A stretch of DNA of 42,041 bases from Candidatus Magasanikbacteria bacterium GW2011_GWA2_56_11 (GTDB taxonomy: Bacteria; Patescibacteriota; Patescibacteriia; Magasanikbacterales; UBA922), in the NCBI GenBank assembly GCA_001004885.1, contig LCRX01000006.1, positions 99,079 to 141,119 on the forward strand. Reading direction: 5' to 3'. Below, piece after piece: positions 23,203-31,810 of this stretch; position 1 is the stretch's first letter, and every line of letters starts with the position of its first letter. The notes beneath the pieces are model-generated. The model saw only the letters and a list, made by a program, of their open reading frames with translations. It was not told where the DNA came from and did no database searches. The position numbers and the translations under genes were made by a program.

Positions 23203-24753
23203 ATGAGACAACAACATGTCGCCGTTATTCTTCCGACTTACAATGAAAGGGAAAACATCTCGAGCTTGATTCCCGCTATAGTGAAAAATTTATCAACTTT
23301 GGACAATATCCGGCTGTCGATCGTAGTGGTGGACGATCAATCGCCGGACGGCACCGATCAGGCGGTCATAGAGTACATGCGGCAGTATTCGGGTCTATAT
23401 TTAATCCGCGGACGCAAACAGGGCCTTGGCGTCGCCTACCGCCGGGGCTTTACCTACGCTCTCGAGACTCTCCGGGCCGATTTGCTGGTGGAAATGGATG
23501 CCGACTGGTCGCATAATCCGGCCGACCTGCCGCGGATCATCAGCGCCGCCGATGGCGCGCGGACTTTCGTAATCGGGTCTCGCTATGTGCCTGGCGGCGC
23601 CACGGCGCGGGATTGGCCGCGCTATCGGCTGCTCAACAGCCTGGCCGCCAATTGGTGCGCCCGTTATATCGCCGGGTTGTCCCCTGTCAGGGATTGCACC
23701 AGCGGTTTTCGGGCTGTCTCGGCGGGAGTGCTGAAGCAAATCAGCTGGCCGCGAATTTCAGCCCGCGGGTATTCGTTTCAGATTCAACTTTTGGCCGAGG
23801 CCCGTCGCCAGGCGGCGAATATCAAAGAAGTCCCGATCCAATTCGCGGAACGACAGCAGGGAACCTCCAAATTAGGTTGGCGCGACATTCTGGAATTCGG
23901 CCTCAACTCGGTAAAAATCAGATTCACCACGGCTGCCAGCCGGCAGCCGCTGTACATAACCGCCGGAGTTTTACTGCTGGCTTTGGCGGCCGCGGCCTTA
24001 ACCGCCGACTTTTTTACTTTGGGAACCGCCGGTTTTACGCTCTTTTTCCTGGCGACGTTCCTCATCACGGCCCAGAGTCTGTTGACTCTTTTCGGGATGA
24101 TTTACGCTTGGGAAGACCCGGCGCGAGTGGAGCGCAATAATTCGCCGCGCGTTTTTCGGCCGCCGCACTATTCGTTCACCGCGATTCTGCCGGCTTACCA
24201 TGAAGAAACGGTGATCGCCGACACCATCCGGGCCTTGGCGGCCGTTGAATACCCGGCGGACAAAAAAGAGGTCCTGATCGTATGCCGTTACGACGATGCC
24301 GGCACTATCGCGGCGGTCAAGTCTACTTTGCGGGAGATCGGGGCGCCGTGGATCCGGCTCCTGGTTCCGGCTTATCTGCCCAAAAATAAGCCGGACAAAC
24401 TCAATTACGCCTTGGGCCAGGCGGAACACGATGTAGTCTGTATTTTTGATGCCGAGGATAACCCGCATCCGGATATATTTAACATCGTCAATACCGTCAT
24501 GTGCCGCGATGGCGCCGATATCGTGCAATCAGGAGTCCAGCTGGTTAATTTCCGCTCCAACTGGTTCTCGACCCTTAATGTTTTGGAGTATTTTTTTTGG
24601 TTCAAGTCAGTGCTTCACTTTTTTGCCAGCCAACAAGTAATACCTCTCGGCGGCAACCAAAGTAACTTCGCCTATAAGCCCAGAGTACAGAGGCAGCTTT
24701 ATCCTTGCGCTTTCCTCGGTGAAAACGCCTACATAACCGCCTTTAATCTTTAA
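23203..24753 (+). CDS. Double GT2 synthase (DPM1-like + cellulose-synthase-like), broken at its 3' end
   Basis: 516 residues from MRQQHVAVILPTYNERENIS. An in-frame ATG at 23143 adds only non-conserved sequence. Domain 1 (1-225) is dolichol-phosphate-mannose-synthase-like: VVVDDQSPDGTD, EMDADWSHNPADLP, IGSRYVPGG, DCTSGFRA. Two or three membrane helices follow (LYITAGVLLLALAAAALTA, LFFLATFLITAQSLLTLFGM). Domain 2 is a second GT2 with AILPAYHEETVI and IFDAEDNPHPDIF. After HFFASQQVIPLGGN the reading becomes unlike the family and stops, and the TED and Q-x-x-R-W motifs expected next are missing. The family's C-terminal membrane part continues in another frame from 24737. The gene therefore appears to have lost about 60 codons and the frame; the second catalytic site is probably dead. 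Confidence 0.8.
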   Translation: MRQQHVAVILPTYNERENISSLIPAIVKNLSTLDNIRLSIVVVDDQSPDGTDQAVIEYMRQYSGLYLIRGRKQGLGVAYRRGFTYALETLRADLLVEMDADWSHNPADLPRIISAADGARTFVIGSRYVPGGATARDWPRYRLLNSLAANWCARYIAGLSPVRDCTSGFRAVSAGVLKQISWPRISARGYSFQIQLLAEARRQAANIKEVPIQFAERQQGTSKLGWRDILEFGLNSVKIRFTTAASRQPLYITAGVLLLALAAAALTADFFTLGTAGFTLFFLATFLITAQSLLTLFGMIYAWEDPARVERNNSPRVFRPPHYSFTAILPAYHEETVIADTIRALAAVEYPADKKEVLIVCRYDDAGTIAAVKSTLREIGAPWIRLLVPAYLPKNKPDKLNYALGQAEHDVVCIFDAEDNPHPDIFNIVNTVMCRDGADIVQSGVQLVNFRSNWFSTLNVLEYFFWFKSVLHFFASQQVIPLGGNQSNFAYKPRVQRQLYPCAFLGENAYITAFNL

Positions 24754-25189
24754 AAAGCGCGAATGGCAAAAGCTGCCGACCCTGACGCAGCGCTGGCTGG
24801 TGGCCTACATACTGCTCTGGCCGATTGCGCAGACGAGCATGTTTCTCTATGTCTCCTTTTCGCTTGTCATGATGCTCTTCATTAAATTGCCCGTGATCCT
24901 GGCGATGACGTCTATTCTGCCCTTGTACGTGCTGGTTTTGCATTTGGTGATAATGAATGTGGGATTGTATGAGTTTACCAGGAAATACGGCGTTCGCTAC
25001 CCTTTTTGGATGCCTTTTAAAGTGGTAATCACGTTTATACCGTTTCAGATAATGCTCGGCCTGAGCGCGCTGCGGGCCGTATACCGTGAGTTCACGGCCG
25101 AACGCGGTTGGGAGAAAACCGAGCATACCAACGTACACCGCCCGCCTCTCAAAACGGCCACGCTTAAATTGCGCCGGCCGGTGAGCTGA
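24737..25189 (+). pseudogene. Detached C-terminal membrane part of the double GT2 synthase
   Basis: The frame opens after a TAA at 24734-24736 and reads PLIFKKREWQKLPTLTQRWL, then membrane helices (VAYILLWPIAQTSMFLYVSF, LPLYVLVLHLVIMNVGLY, FKVVITFIPFQIMLGLSALR) and RAVYREFTAERGWEKTEHTN. This matches the usual C-terminal end of BcsA/NdvC-like GT2 enzymes (REWxKLPTLxQRW, then two helices, then REFxxxRGWEKTxH). An ATG at 24800 could give an independent 129-residue product. I treat it as the 3' remnant of the upstream gene; a sequencing or assembly error is the other explanation. Confidence 0.75.
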
Positions 25190-25226
25190 CTGCGGGCGGC
25201 GAGTAATATATTTTACCAATGAGAGT

Positions 25227-27944
25227 ATGTTAACGCGCATTATCTCCAATCTAAAATCACGGCGCCATCTGGCTCTTATTATCGGTCTGTGCGCGCTGTC
25301 ACTCGGCGTCAACAGCATCAATCTGTTCGGTTTTCCGTCGTACAGAGAGGACGAGGGGACCTACGTGGCGCAAGCTTGGTCCGTCGTAAACCTGGGGCAG
25401 CTGGCGCCGTATACGTACTGGTACGATCACGCGCCGGCCGGCTGGCTGATACTGGCTCTGTGGCATGTTTTGACCGGCGGGTTTTTTATCGCCGGCCTGG
25501 CTGTCAACTCGGGCAGGATATTTATGGTCGTGCTCCAGGTCATAGCCACGCTGTTGGTGTACGTCATCGCTTGGCGCACCACCGGGCGGCGGGCCGCCGC
25601 CTTTATTTCGGCCGTCCTTTTCTCCCTTACGCCTCTGGCCATCATCTCGCATCGCCGGGTGCTTTTGGATAATATCATGGTAGTCTGGTTTCTGGCTTCG
25701 GTGTATTTCTTGACGAAGACGCCCAAGATAAGAAATTTCATTTTTTCGGCCGTAGCGTTCGCCATCGCGGTTTTGACCAAGGAACCGGCCCTGTTCTTCT
25801 TGCCGCCCTTGGTTTACCTCGCCTGGCGCGCCTGCGATAAGACGTCGCGGCATTTTGTTTTTGTGATTTGGCTGTCGATTATTTTTTTAGCCGTCTCGAT
25901 CTACCCTCTGTTGGCCATGCTCAAGGGTGAATTTTTCCCCAGCGGTACCTGGCTCGGCGGCCAGGAACCGCACGTCAGTCTGATAGAGGCCGTGGCCTTC
26001 CAGGCCAGCCGCGAGGGCGGATTCCTGCTTTCTTCCGACAGCACTTTCCAGTTCGCACTCAAGAACACCTGGATCGTGTACGGCGGTATCCCCCTCAGCT
26101 TGGCAGTGGTCGCTGTTTTTATCTCCCTCATTCGGCCGGCCAACTACTGGCAGCGGGGGTTTTCGCTGCTTTCGTTGTCTTACGTCTTGTTTATCCTGAA
26201 AGGCGAGATCCTGGACTGGTACATTATTCCGCTTATCGCCACCTCGGCCCTCAATCTCTCGGGCCTGTATTTAACTGTTCTTAACTGGGGCCGGCGGCTT
26301 AAAATCAGGGAACGCTGGACCGAGTTCGGTTTCGTGACTTCGTTTGTCGCCATCATCATTTATTCGTTGGCGGGCCAGGCCCATATTTTTACTGTTGACC
26401 AGACCAGCAACCAGCGGCAAGCTGTCGAGTGGATACGCCAGCATCTCGGCCGGGAATCGGTGGCGCTGATTGATAACTATCCTTTTGTGGATTTAAATCC
26501 CAGTTTGGGCAAGGATATTACCGAGGCCAATATCCACTATTACTGGAAAGCCGACACCGACCCGCAAATTACCCATGGAGTGCTTAATGATGACTGGCAG
26601 ACGATTGATTACCTGCTCATCACGCCGGCGATTAAGCGTACCCTCGACATTACAGATCTGGATTTGGTGGAGACGGCTTATGATAATTCTTTTGTGGTCA
26701 AGCGTTTCGCCAATACCGATCTCAGCCTGCTCGATTATCCGGTCGACATCCGCGAGGTTAATAACCGCGACGGAACGCTGAGCACCAGCTGGCGCTATTA
26801 CCGGGACCGGTTTATCCTGCCGGAGGGTCGGGTGGTAGATCCGACTGCCGGCAGCGAAACCACCTCCGAAGGCCAATCATACGCTTTGTTGCGTTCGGTC
26901 TGGGAGAACGACCGGGCTACCTTTGACCAGGTACTCGCCTGGACTGAGTCTGCTCTCTCCAATCCCGAAACCGGCCTGTTCGCCTGGCGCTACGGACAGT
27001 CCGCGCCAGGCGGCTGGGGCGTGCTCGATCCGGCCAGCGCCAGCGATGCCGACGAGGATGTCGCCCTGGCCCTGCTATTTGCCTCCAGGCGGTGGGGCGA
27101 CGACAGTTACGCCAAACGGGCACAGCAGCTGCTCGCCGATATTTGGGACCAGGAGGTCGTGGAGATTGACGGCCGCCTGCACCTGCTCGCCGGCACCCAA
27201 GCCAGGCGGGGCGATGGATACCTGGTGAATCCGTCTTATTTCGCGCCGGCCCACTACCGGATTTTCGCCGAAGCCGATACTCAACATAATTGGTACCGCC
27301 TGGCGGCCGACAGCTATCGGATAATACGAGAATTGGAGAATCTGCCCACAGGGGGGCAGATGACCAATCTTTTGCCCAACTGGGTGGTGGTCGATAAAAA
27401 CGGCGCTTACCGGCCGCTCAGCCCCGGCCGTTCGTCCCCTTCGGACCAGTACGGCTATGATTCCTTTCGCCTGATGTGGCGCCTGGCTCTCGACTATGTC
27501 TGGTTTGACGCCGAGGAGGCCAAGAATTATCTCGGCGAAGTCTTTCCTTTTTTCCGCGACGAATGGAATCGTCACGGAAAAATTTATGCCGTCTATTCGA
27601 CCGCGGGCGTCAACCAGGTGCCTTATGACGATATCAGTACCTACGCCGGAGCCATGTCCATTTTCTCGGTTATCGATCCGGATCTGGCCATAGAGCTCTA
27701 CGCTAAAAGTTTTTGGTCCGAGTATCAGCGGGGCTATTGGGGCGACGGCGACAATTATTACAACCAGAATTGGGGTTGGTTCGCGACAGCTCTTTATGCC
27801 CGCGATTTACCCAATTTGTGGCAGAACCCGGACGGCAAGGGATCGCTGGCGCGCACCGAGGGCCGGCGGGATGATTTAGCGGGTAAAAAGACAGCCCCGG
27901 GCGGGCCGGGGCTGTCTTTCAAATTAGAATCTGACTCTCATTAG
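25227..27944 (+). CDS. Fusion of a GT39-type membrane glycosyltransferase with a GH8-like glycosidase
   Basis: A 905-residue protein. Residues 1-390 are a polytopic PMT/ArnT-like enzyme: YREDEGTYVAQA (E41, D42, E43) in the first outer loop, DHAPAGWLI, and about ten helices. Residues 390-520 are a linker with GRESVALIDNYPF. Residues 535-835 resemble GH8 endoglucanases (BcsZ type): TTSEGQSYALLRSVW with E548 at the acid position, ASDADEDVALALLFA (D607-D611), and SDQYGYDSFRLMWRLALD with D745 at the base position. The helix would place the GH8 part outside the cell. The joint suggests a protein that builds and trims a beta-glucan-like polymer. The final 20-25 residues are read through a terminator hairpin, so the true stop may have been lost. 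Confidence 0.85.
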   Translation: MLTRIISNLKSRRHLALIIGLCALSLGVNSINLFGFPSYREDEGTYVAQAWSVVNLGQLAPYTYWYDHAPAGWLILALWHVLTGGFFIAGLAVNSGRIFMVVLQVIATLLVYVIAWRTTGRRAAAFISAVLFSLTPLAIISHRRVLLDNIMVVWFLASVYFLTKTPKIRNFIFSAVAFAIAVLTKEPALFFLPPLVYLAWRACDKTSRHFVFVIWLSIIFLAVSIYPLLAMLKGEFFPSGTWLGGQEPHVSLIEAVAFQASREGGFLLSSDSTFQFALKNTWIVYGGIPLSLAVVAVFISLIRPANYWQRGFSLLSLSYVLFILKGEILDWYIIPLIATSALNLSGLYLTVLNWGRRLKIRERWTEFGFVTSFVAIIIYSLAGQAHIFTVDQTSNQRQAVEWIRQHLGRESVALIDNYPFVDLNPSLGKDITEANIHYYWKADTDPQITHGVLNDDWQTIDYLLITPAIKRTLDITDLDLVETAYDNSFVVKRFANTDLSLLDYPVDIREVNNRDGTLSTSWRYYRDRFILPEGRVVDPTAGSETTSEGQSYALLRSVWENDRATFDQVLAWTESALSNPETGLFAWRYGQSAPGGWGVLDPASASDADEDVALALLFASRRWGDDSYAKRAQQLLADIWDQEVVEIDGRLHLLAGTQARRGDGYLVNPSYFAPAHYRIFAEADTQHNWYRLAADSYRIIRELENLPTGGQMTNLLPNWVVVDKNGAYRPLSPGRSSPSDQYGYDSFRLMWRLALDYVWFDAEEAKNYLGEVFPFFRDEWNRHGKIYAVYSTAGVNQVPYDDISTYAGAMSIFSVIDPDLAIELYAKSFWSEYQRGYWGDGDNYYNQNWGWFATALYARDLPNLWQNPDGKGSLARTEGRRDDLAGKKTAPGGPGLSFKLESDSH
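27887..27919. terminator. Bidirectional terminator inside the end of the GT39-GH8 ORF
   Basis: AAAGACAGCCCCGG (27887-27900) and CCGGGGCTGTCTTT (27906-27919) pair perfectly around GCGGG. T-runs follow on both strands. It lies before the plus-strand stop (27942-27944) and after the GH44 stop on the minus strand. Confidence 0.85.
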
Positions 27945-27947
27945 GGC

Positions 27948-30365
27948 TTAGGGAGTGAAGACAAAGGTGGTAACGCTTTCTGCCGGCAGAGTGGCAGCCA
28001 GCGCCTGAGAACTCGGCACGCTCATTGTGCCGACAGGCACTGGTTTGGCCGCCGAGGCGCTTAGGCGGTAGAGAGCGGCCTGCTTAAGGGGTTGCGCGTG
28101 CGACAGGCTGAAACCCACGGTCCGGGCGCTCGCGGCTTTGTTTATCGCCACCACCACTAGGCGGCCGTTGGCGGCATCGGTGCTCGCGTAAACCGAAGTT
28201 TCATCCGGGCGGGAGGTCAGAGCGGACACGCTTACGGCACCGAAACTGCCGCCCTGGCCGTCGAAGTTGCGGAACATGTCAAAGGCGCCGTAGATGAAGC
28301 GATCGTCGGTCGCGCCGATACGCCACCAGTTGGCGGCAAAGACGCCTTCACGGCCGAAGATACCGAGCACGTCAGCTTGCGCCAAGCCGCCAGATATGTG
28401 CGCTCCGCCGCCGTAGTTATATTCGGTGACAGCCAGTTTGGTCCCCGGATAATGGGCGGCAATTTTGTTCTTCATGAGCGGTATCAAGGCTATGGGCGCT
28501 CCGGTGGCAGCGGTAATCCAGCTGTTTTCTTTGTAAGTTGGATCCCACAGTGAGCGCGGGGCCTGGACACGCGCCGCGGCTATTTCCGGATCGCCGTCAT
28601 CGGCGGTGATGCGCCTCCCGCCGCCCTGCGCCTCCGGGTACCAGTGGATGTCGAGGACGTCGAGAAGGCGCTGTCCCGACTGCGTTTCTGCCTGGCGCAT
28701 CGCGTCGAGGTAGGTATTGATGAAGTCGCGTCCGTTCGCGTCCGGAGCGTTTTGCAGGCTGGCAAAACCGTTCCAGCCGTAGTTGGAAGCGCCGAACACC
28801 AGTCCTTGGGGCGCGACGCGCTTGATGCCGCGGGCAAAGGCTACAGTCTGGTTGATAAGACCCTGGTAAGTTACCGGATTGGGCTGGATACGCGCGTGCG
28901 TGTGCGACCAAAGATCCGGTTCGTTGTCGAGCGAGTAAAATATTTTTTTTGTCGGATCAGTTTTGGCGTACGGGAACTTGTTTTCCAGCCACGCCACAAA
29001 CTCATCCTGGTAAACCGCGTTGTCAAAGAGGTCGGGAGAGGCGCTTAGGGGACCGGCTTTCTCGGCGTAGCTGCGGCGGAAACGGGTGGAAAGATAATTC
29101 GGGGTTTTGTTAACATCGCCGTCGCCGGCTTTGTCAGCCGCCACGTAGCCCTGCACAGGCACTGTAATCAGGGTGGCAGCATTGCCTTTGTGGGCAAGGT
29201 CTACCCGCATCCGGACGGCCTCCCCGGGAGTGTCGCCGCCTCCGAGATAACTGTCATTCTGGTAAAGCCAATCGCTGCCGGCGTGCGAAGCGTTGTTTTC
29301 CCAGTTGTAGGCCGTGAGACGGTTGCCGCCGAAACGGGCGAAGGTCAGGTTGTGCGCCAGGCCGTCCCAACTGTTGGGGCTTTCCCCAAAATTGGTTCCG
29401 TATATGTACGGCGATATCGGCGCGCGCTTCTGCCCGGAATTGATGTTGAATATAACCTGCGCGTTGGCCGGCGGAACCGGCGTTGGCGTTGGCGACGGAG
29501 TCGGCGTCGGCAGCGGCGCGGGCACCGGAGCCGGCTCGGGCGTTACTCCCCCGATCGGTGCCGGCGAGCCGGTTTGACCGGAACTGCCGCCAGTCGGAGG
29601 CGTCGGAGCTTGAATGTTTTCAGCAGTGTGATAATTGTTTTGAACATAAATGGGTATTTGTTTGGTGGCGATGACTGTCCCCGCGGCATTGCGCGCGCTA
29701 AAGGTAAGTACATACGGTCCTTGGCCGCGCCAATTCCAGCCGCCAAGGTTTATTGTTACCTCTTTATGCGGATAGTCGGCGGTGTTTGTGGGCATTAGAT
29801 TTTGCTGCCCGCCGTCTACCTGCCAGTACATGGTATAGTCCGATACGTTAAGCCCCTCGACCAGAGCCTTTAGCGGCTGGGTGCCGGAGAGAGACGCGTT
29901 GGCGGTCGGCCACCACACGCTTATGCTCCGGGCGGCAGGGATTGCCGGAACCGGGTTCGCGACGGTTATTTTTCCGGTATCGTCGCCCCAATAAAGTATT
30001 CCGGACCAGTTTTGTCTGAAGATGCCTACCTTTATCGTATAGGATCCGGCGGCGGTTGGTTTCCAGCCGGCAGTAAAGGTGCGGGTCGCGCCTGAGGCAA
30101 TGTTTTGTCCGCTAAAGTATTGCTGGTATGCTTTTTGGCCGTTGGCCGAGTAAACCTCGATGTCGATGATGCCCCCGGCGAGCTCTGGGCCGGAGTTAGT
30201 CACCCGGCTCGCGATGGCCACTGTTTGTCCGACAACCGGATTGACGCTGCTCGCCGTACTCAGAACAGCGTAGTCGGCGGCATAGGCTGTCGAAGCGGAA
30301 AGGAACGGGGAAATAATTAACGCGGGAGTAATAAAACCTATAAGCAGGCGACGTAGAGTATGCAT
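27948..30365 (-). CDS. Secreted GH44 endoglucanase/xyloglucanase with Ig-like N-terminal domains
   Basis: An 805-residue exported enzyme. A signal peptide (1-29, ending STAYA) precedes two beta-sandwich domains: a CARDB-like one (about 31-135, TNSGPELAGGIIDIEVYSAN) and an Ig-like one with SISVWWPTANASLSG (about 145-242). A Pro/Thr linker (PAPVPAPLPTPTPSPTPTPVPP, about 278-299) leads to the GH44 domain (about 302-725): SPYIYGTNFGES, ARFGGNRLTAYNWENNASHA, the acid/base E482 in DNEPDLW and the nucleophile E648 in AVTEYNYGGG. A C-terminal beta domain (about 725-805) completes the GH44 fold. GH44 enzymes cleave cellulose, xyloglucan or related beta-1,4-glucans. It faces the GT39-GH8 gene across a shared terminator. 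Confidence 0.93.
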   Translation of the reverse strand: MHTLRRLLIGFITPALIISPFLSASTAYAADYAVLSTASSVNPVVGQTVAIASRVTNSGPELAGGIIDIEVYSANGQKAYQQYFSGQNIASGATRTFTAGWKPTAAGSYTIKVGIFRQNWSGILYWGDDTGKITVANPVPAIPAARSISVWWPTANASLSGTQPLKALVEGLNVSDYTMYWQVDGGQQNLMPTNTADYPHKEVTINLGGWNWRGQGPYVLTFSARNAAGTVIATKQIPIYVQNNYHTAENIQAPTPPTGGSSGQTGSPAPIGGVTPEPAPVPAPLPTPTPSPTPTPVPPANAQVIFNINSGQKRAPISPYIYGTNFGESPNSWDGLAHNLTFARFGGNRLTAYNWENNASHAGSDWLYQNDSYLGGGDTPGEAVRMRVDLAHKGNAATLITVPVQGYVAADKAGDGDVNKTPNYLSTRFRRSYAEKAGPLSASPDLFDNAVYQDEFVAWLENKFPYAKTDPTKKIFYSLDNEPDLWSHTHARIQPNPVTYQGLINQTVAFARGIKRVAPQGLVFGASNYGWNGFASLQNAPDANGRDFINTYLDAMRQAETQSGQRLLDVLDIHWYPEAQGGGRRITADDGDPEIAAARVQAPRSLWDPTYKENSWITAATGAPIALIPLMKNKIAAHYPGTKLAVTEYNYGGGAHISGGLAQADVLGIFGREGVFAANWWRIGATDDRFIYGAFDMFRNFDGQGGSFGAVSVSALTSRPDETSVYASTDAANGRLVVVAINKAASARTVGFSLSHAQPLKQAALYRLSASAAKPVPVGTMSVPSSQALAATLPAESVTTFVFTP

Positions 30366-30455
30366 GGGATAAATGGGTTACCTGTCTTTTGACTGGCGAT
30401 GTAAAAATTAGTTTGAGTAAACGCGAACCCCGACCTCATGAATTCGCGAGCAGAC

Positions 30456-30461
30456 AGTATA
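30456..30461 (-). promoter_or_regulatory. Candidate -10 of the GH44 gene
   Basis: TATACT on the minus strand, about 90 bases upstream of the start codon. The -35 region (CTCGTC) is poor, so an activator may be needed. Confidence 0.35.
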
Positions 30462-30534
30462 ACACAGGGCTTCTTTTTGACGAGCTCAGCCTTGGACAAA
30501 TTTAACCGCAGAGTTTGGAACGGCTGGCCAAAGC

Positions 30535-30557
30535 AAAAATCCGGCTCTCTGGCCGGA
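30535..30557 (-). terminator. Terminator of the methyltransferase gene
   Basis: TCCGGC and GCCGGA (30540-30545 and 30552-30557) pair around a 6-base loop, followed by T5 on the minus strand (30535-30539). Confidence 0.7.
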
Positions 30558-30593
30558 CGGAAGAAAAAAACTTATCCACAGCCTTGACGCCTT

Positions 30594-31349
30594 TCAAATC
30601 TGGCGGGCCTCGAAAAACAAGAAAAGCGGGATTTCTTTGCGGGCCGTCTCGAGAGCCAAGAAAGTTTTTCCTTTAGGCCCGCGGCGATGCGATATCCACT
30701 CTTCCAGCCTGGTAACCGCCAGGCCTGATTTATGCAGGGCCTTAAAATAGCTTTGCAGAGGACGGTGGAAAGAAATGGTGTAAGGACTGTTATTTTCGCC
30801 CGGGTGCGCGATAATTTTTATTTTCGCATCCGACAGGTAGCGGTCCACGCGGCGGGACTGGATTTTTTTATCGTCGGTCCATTCCCAGCCGCTGGCCCGC
30901 GGGATACGGAAGGCGGGGTGATTCAAGACGACCGCGAGCCGGCCGTCCGGTTTGAGCACACGGGCCGCTTCCGCGACTGTTCCGCCGAGATCTTCAATAT
31001 TCTGCAGGGCGAGTATTATGGTTACGGTATCGAAGGTTCCGGCGGCGAACATGGTCAGCTTATCTGCCGAGGCCAGGCGGTAGTCAGCGTTTTTGTCTCC
31101 GCGGGTCCGCGCCTGGGCAATCATCTCCCGGCTGGCGTCGATGCCGGTAATGAGCGCGCCGGAATTGGCCATGGCGCGGGTGAAAAAACCGGTACCGCAG
31201 CCGATGTCCAGCCAGCGTTCGCCCCGCTTCGGGGGCAAAAGGCGTAATAGATGCGGCAAAATAACCTGGCTGTGGTAAGTGTCTGCCGTTTCCTCCACCA
31301 GCTCTCCGTACCACCCGGCGACTTCTTCCCACGAGGTGTCTTTTTTCAT
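30594..31349 (-). CDS. Class I SAM-dependent methyltransferase
   Basis: A 251-residue UbiE/COQ5-like methyltransferase. Motif I is WLDIGCGTGFFTRAM (about 46-60), followed by LITGIDASREMIAQAR, then FDTVTIILALQNIEDL (motif II/post II) and LKPDGRLAVVLNHPAFRIPR (motif III). The C-terminal part (SFHRPLQSYFKALHKSGLAV) is typical for small-molecule enzymes in which a lid covers the substrate. The substrate cannot be deduced. It starts 12 bases after a 68-aa ORF in the same direction. Confidence 0.88.
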   Translation of the reverse strand: MKKDTSWEEVAGWYGELVEETADTYHSQVILPHLLRLLPPKRGERWLDIGCGTGFFTRAMANSGALITGIDASREMIAQARTRGDKNADYRLASADKLTMFAAGTFDTVTIILALQNIEDLGGTVAEAARVLKPDGRLAVVLNHPAFRIPRASGWEWTDDKKIQSRRVDRYLSDAKIKIIAHPGENNSPYTISFHRPLQSYFKALHKSGLAVTRLEEWISHRRGPKGKTFLALETARKEIPLFLFFEARQI

Positions 31350-31361
31350 ACACAGAAAAAT

Positions 31362-31568
31362 TTATTTGTAGACGCTTATGAAGTCCGCCTCGCCCGGCTC
31401 CGGACTTTCCGCCGGCTGTGCGTTTTCTGGCAGCGCAAAATTGCTGTAAGTATATGGGTTTATTTGTTGTTGGTAAAGGCCGGTCCCGTTATCAGGGTTA
31501 TAAGCTGGGCCGGGTTTTGGCCGGTCGGGCGCGAGTACGGAAAACAATTTGCCGCTTTTTACTTTCAC
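31362..31568 (-). CDS. Small orphan protein, 68 aa
   Basis: Not recognised. The start is a GTG at 31568. The product is basic at the N-terminus (MKVKSGKLFSVLAP) and rich in Pro, Asn, Tyr and Gln in the middle (YNPDNGTGLYQQQINPYTYS), with an acidic tail (SPEPGEADFISVYK). It is probably disordered. Its stop is 12 bases before the methyltransferase start, so the two may be cotranscribed. No signal peptide or membrane segment. Confidence 0.5.
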   Translation of the reverse strand: MKVKSGKLFSVLAPDRPKPGPAYNPDNGTGLYQQQINPYTYSNFALPENAQPAESPEPGEADFISVYK

Positions 31569-31733
31569 GTCCCGCGGTCCCGGGCGCCGGGTCGTCTTTG
31601 AAAAAAGTTATTCACACTCAGCTATTAGGCGAGTTGTCCGCACTGTCCGGCAAAAAAAGCCCGCCAGAAGCAAAGTTATTTGTTTGTCGGTTTGAGGCGC
31701 GGGGAAACAGGCATTTTTTTGGGCCCGAAATGG

Positions 31734-31761
31734 TTGACAGTCCCCTATCCTCAGGTATAGT
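31734..31761 (+). promoter_or_regulatory. Promoter of the TIKI-like gene
   Basis: -35 TTGACA (31734-31739), 16-base spacer, -10 TATAGT (31756-31761). The leader would be about 43 bases. Confidence 0.65.
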
Positions 31762-31810
31762 AGGAGCTTCGAATTCTGTCTGTCGAGTTCTCTAACCCAT
31801 CATTATTTCT

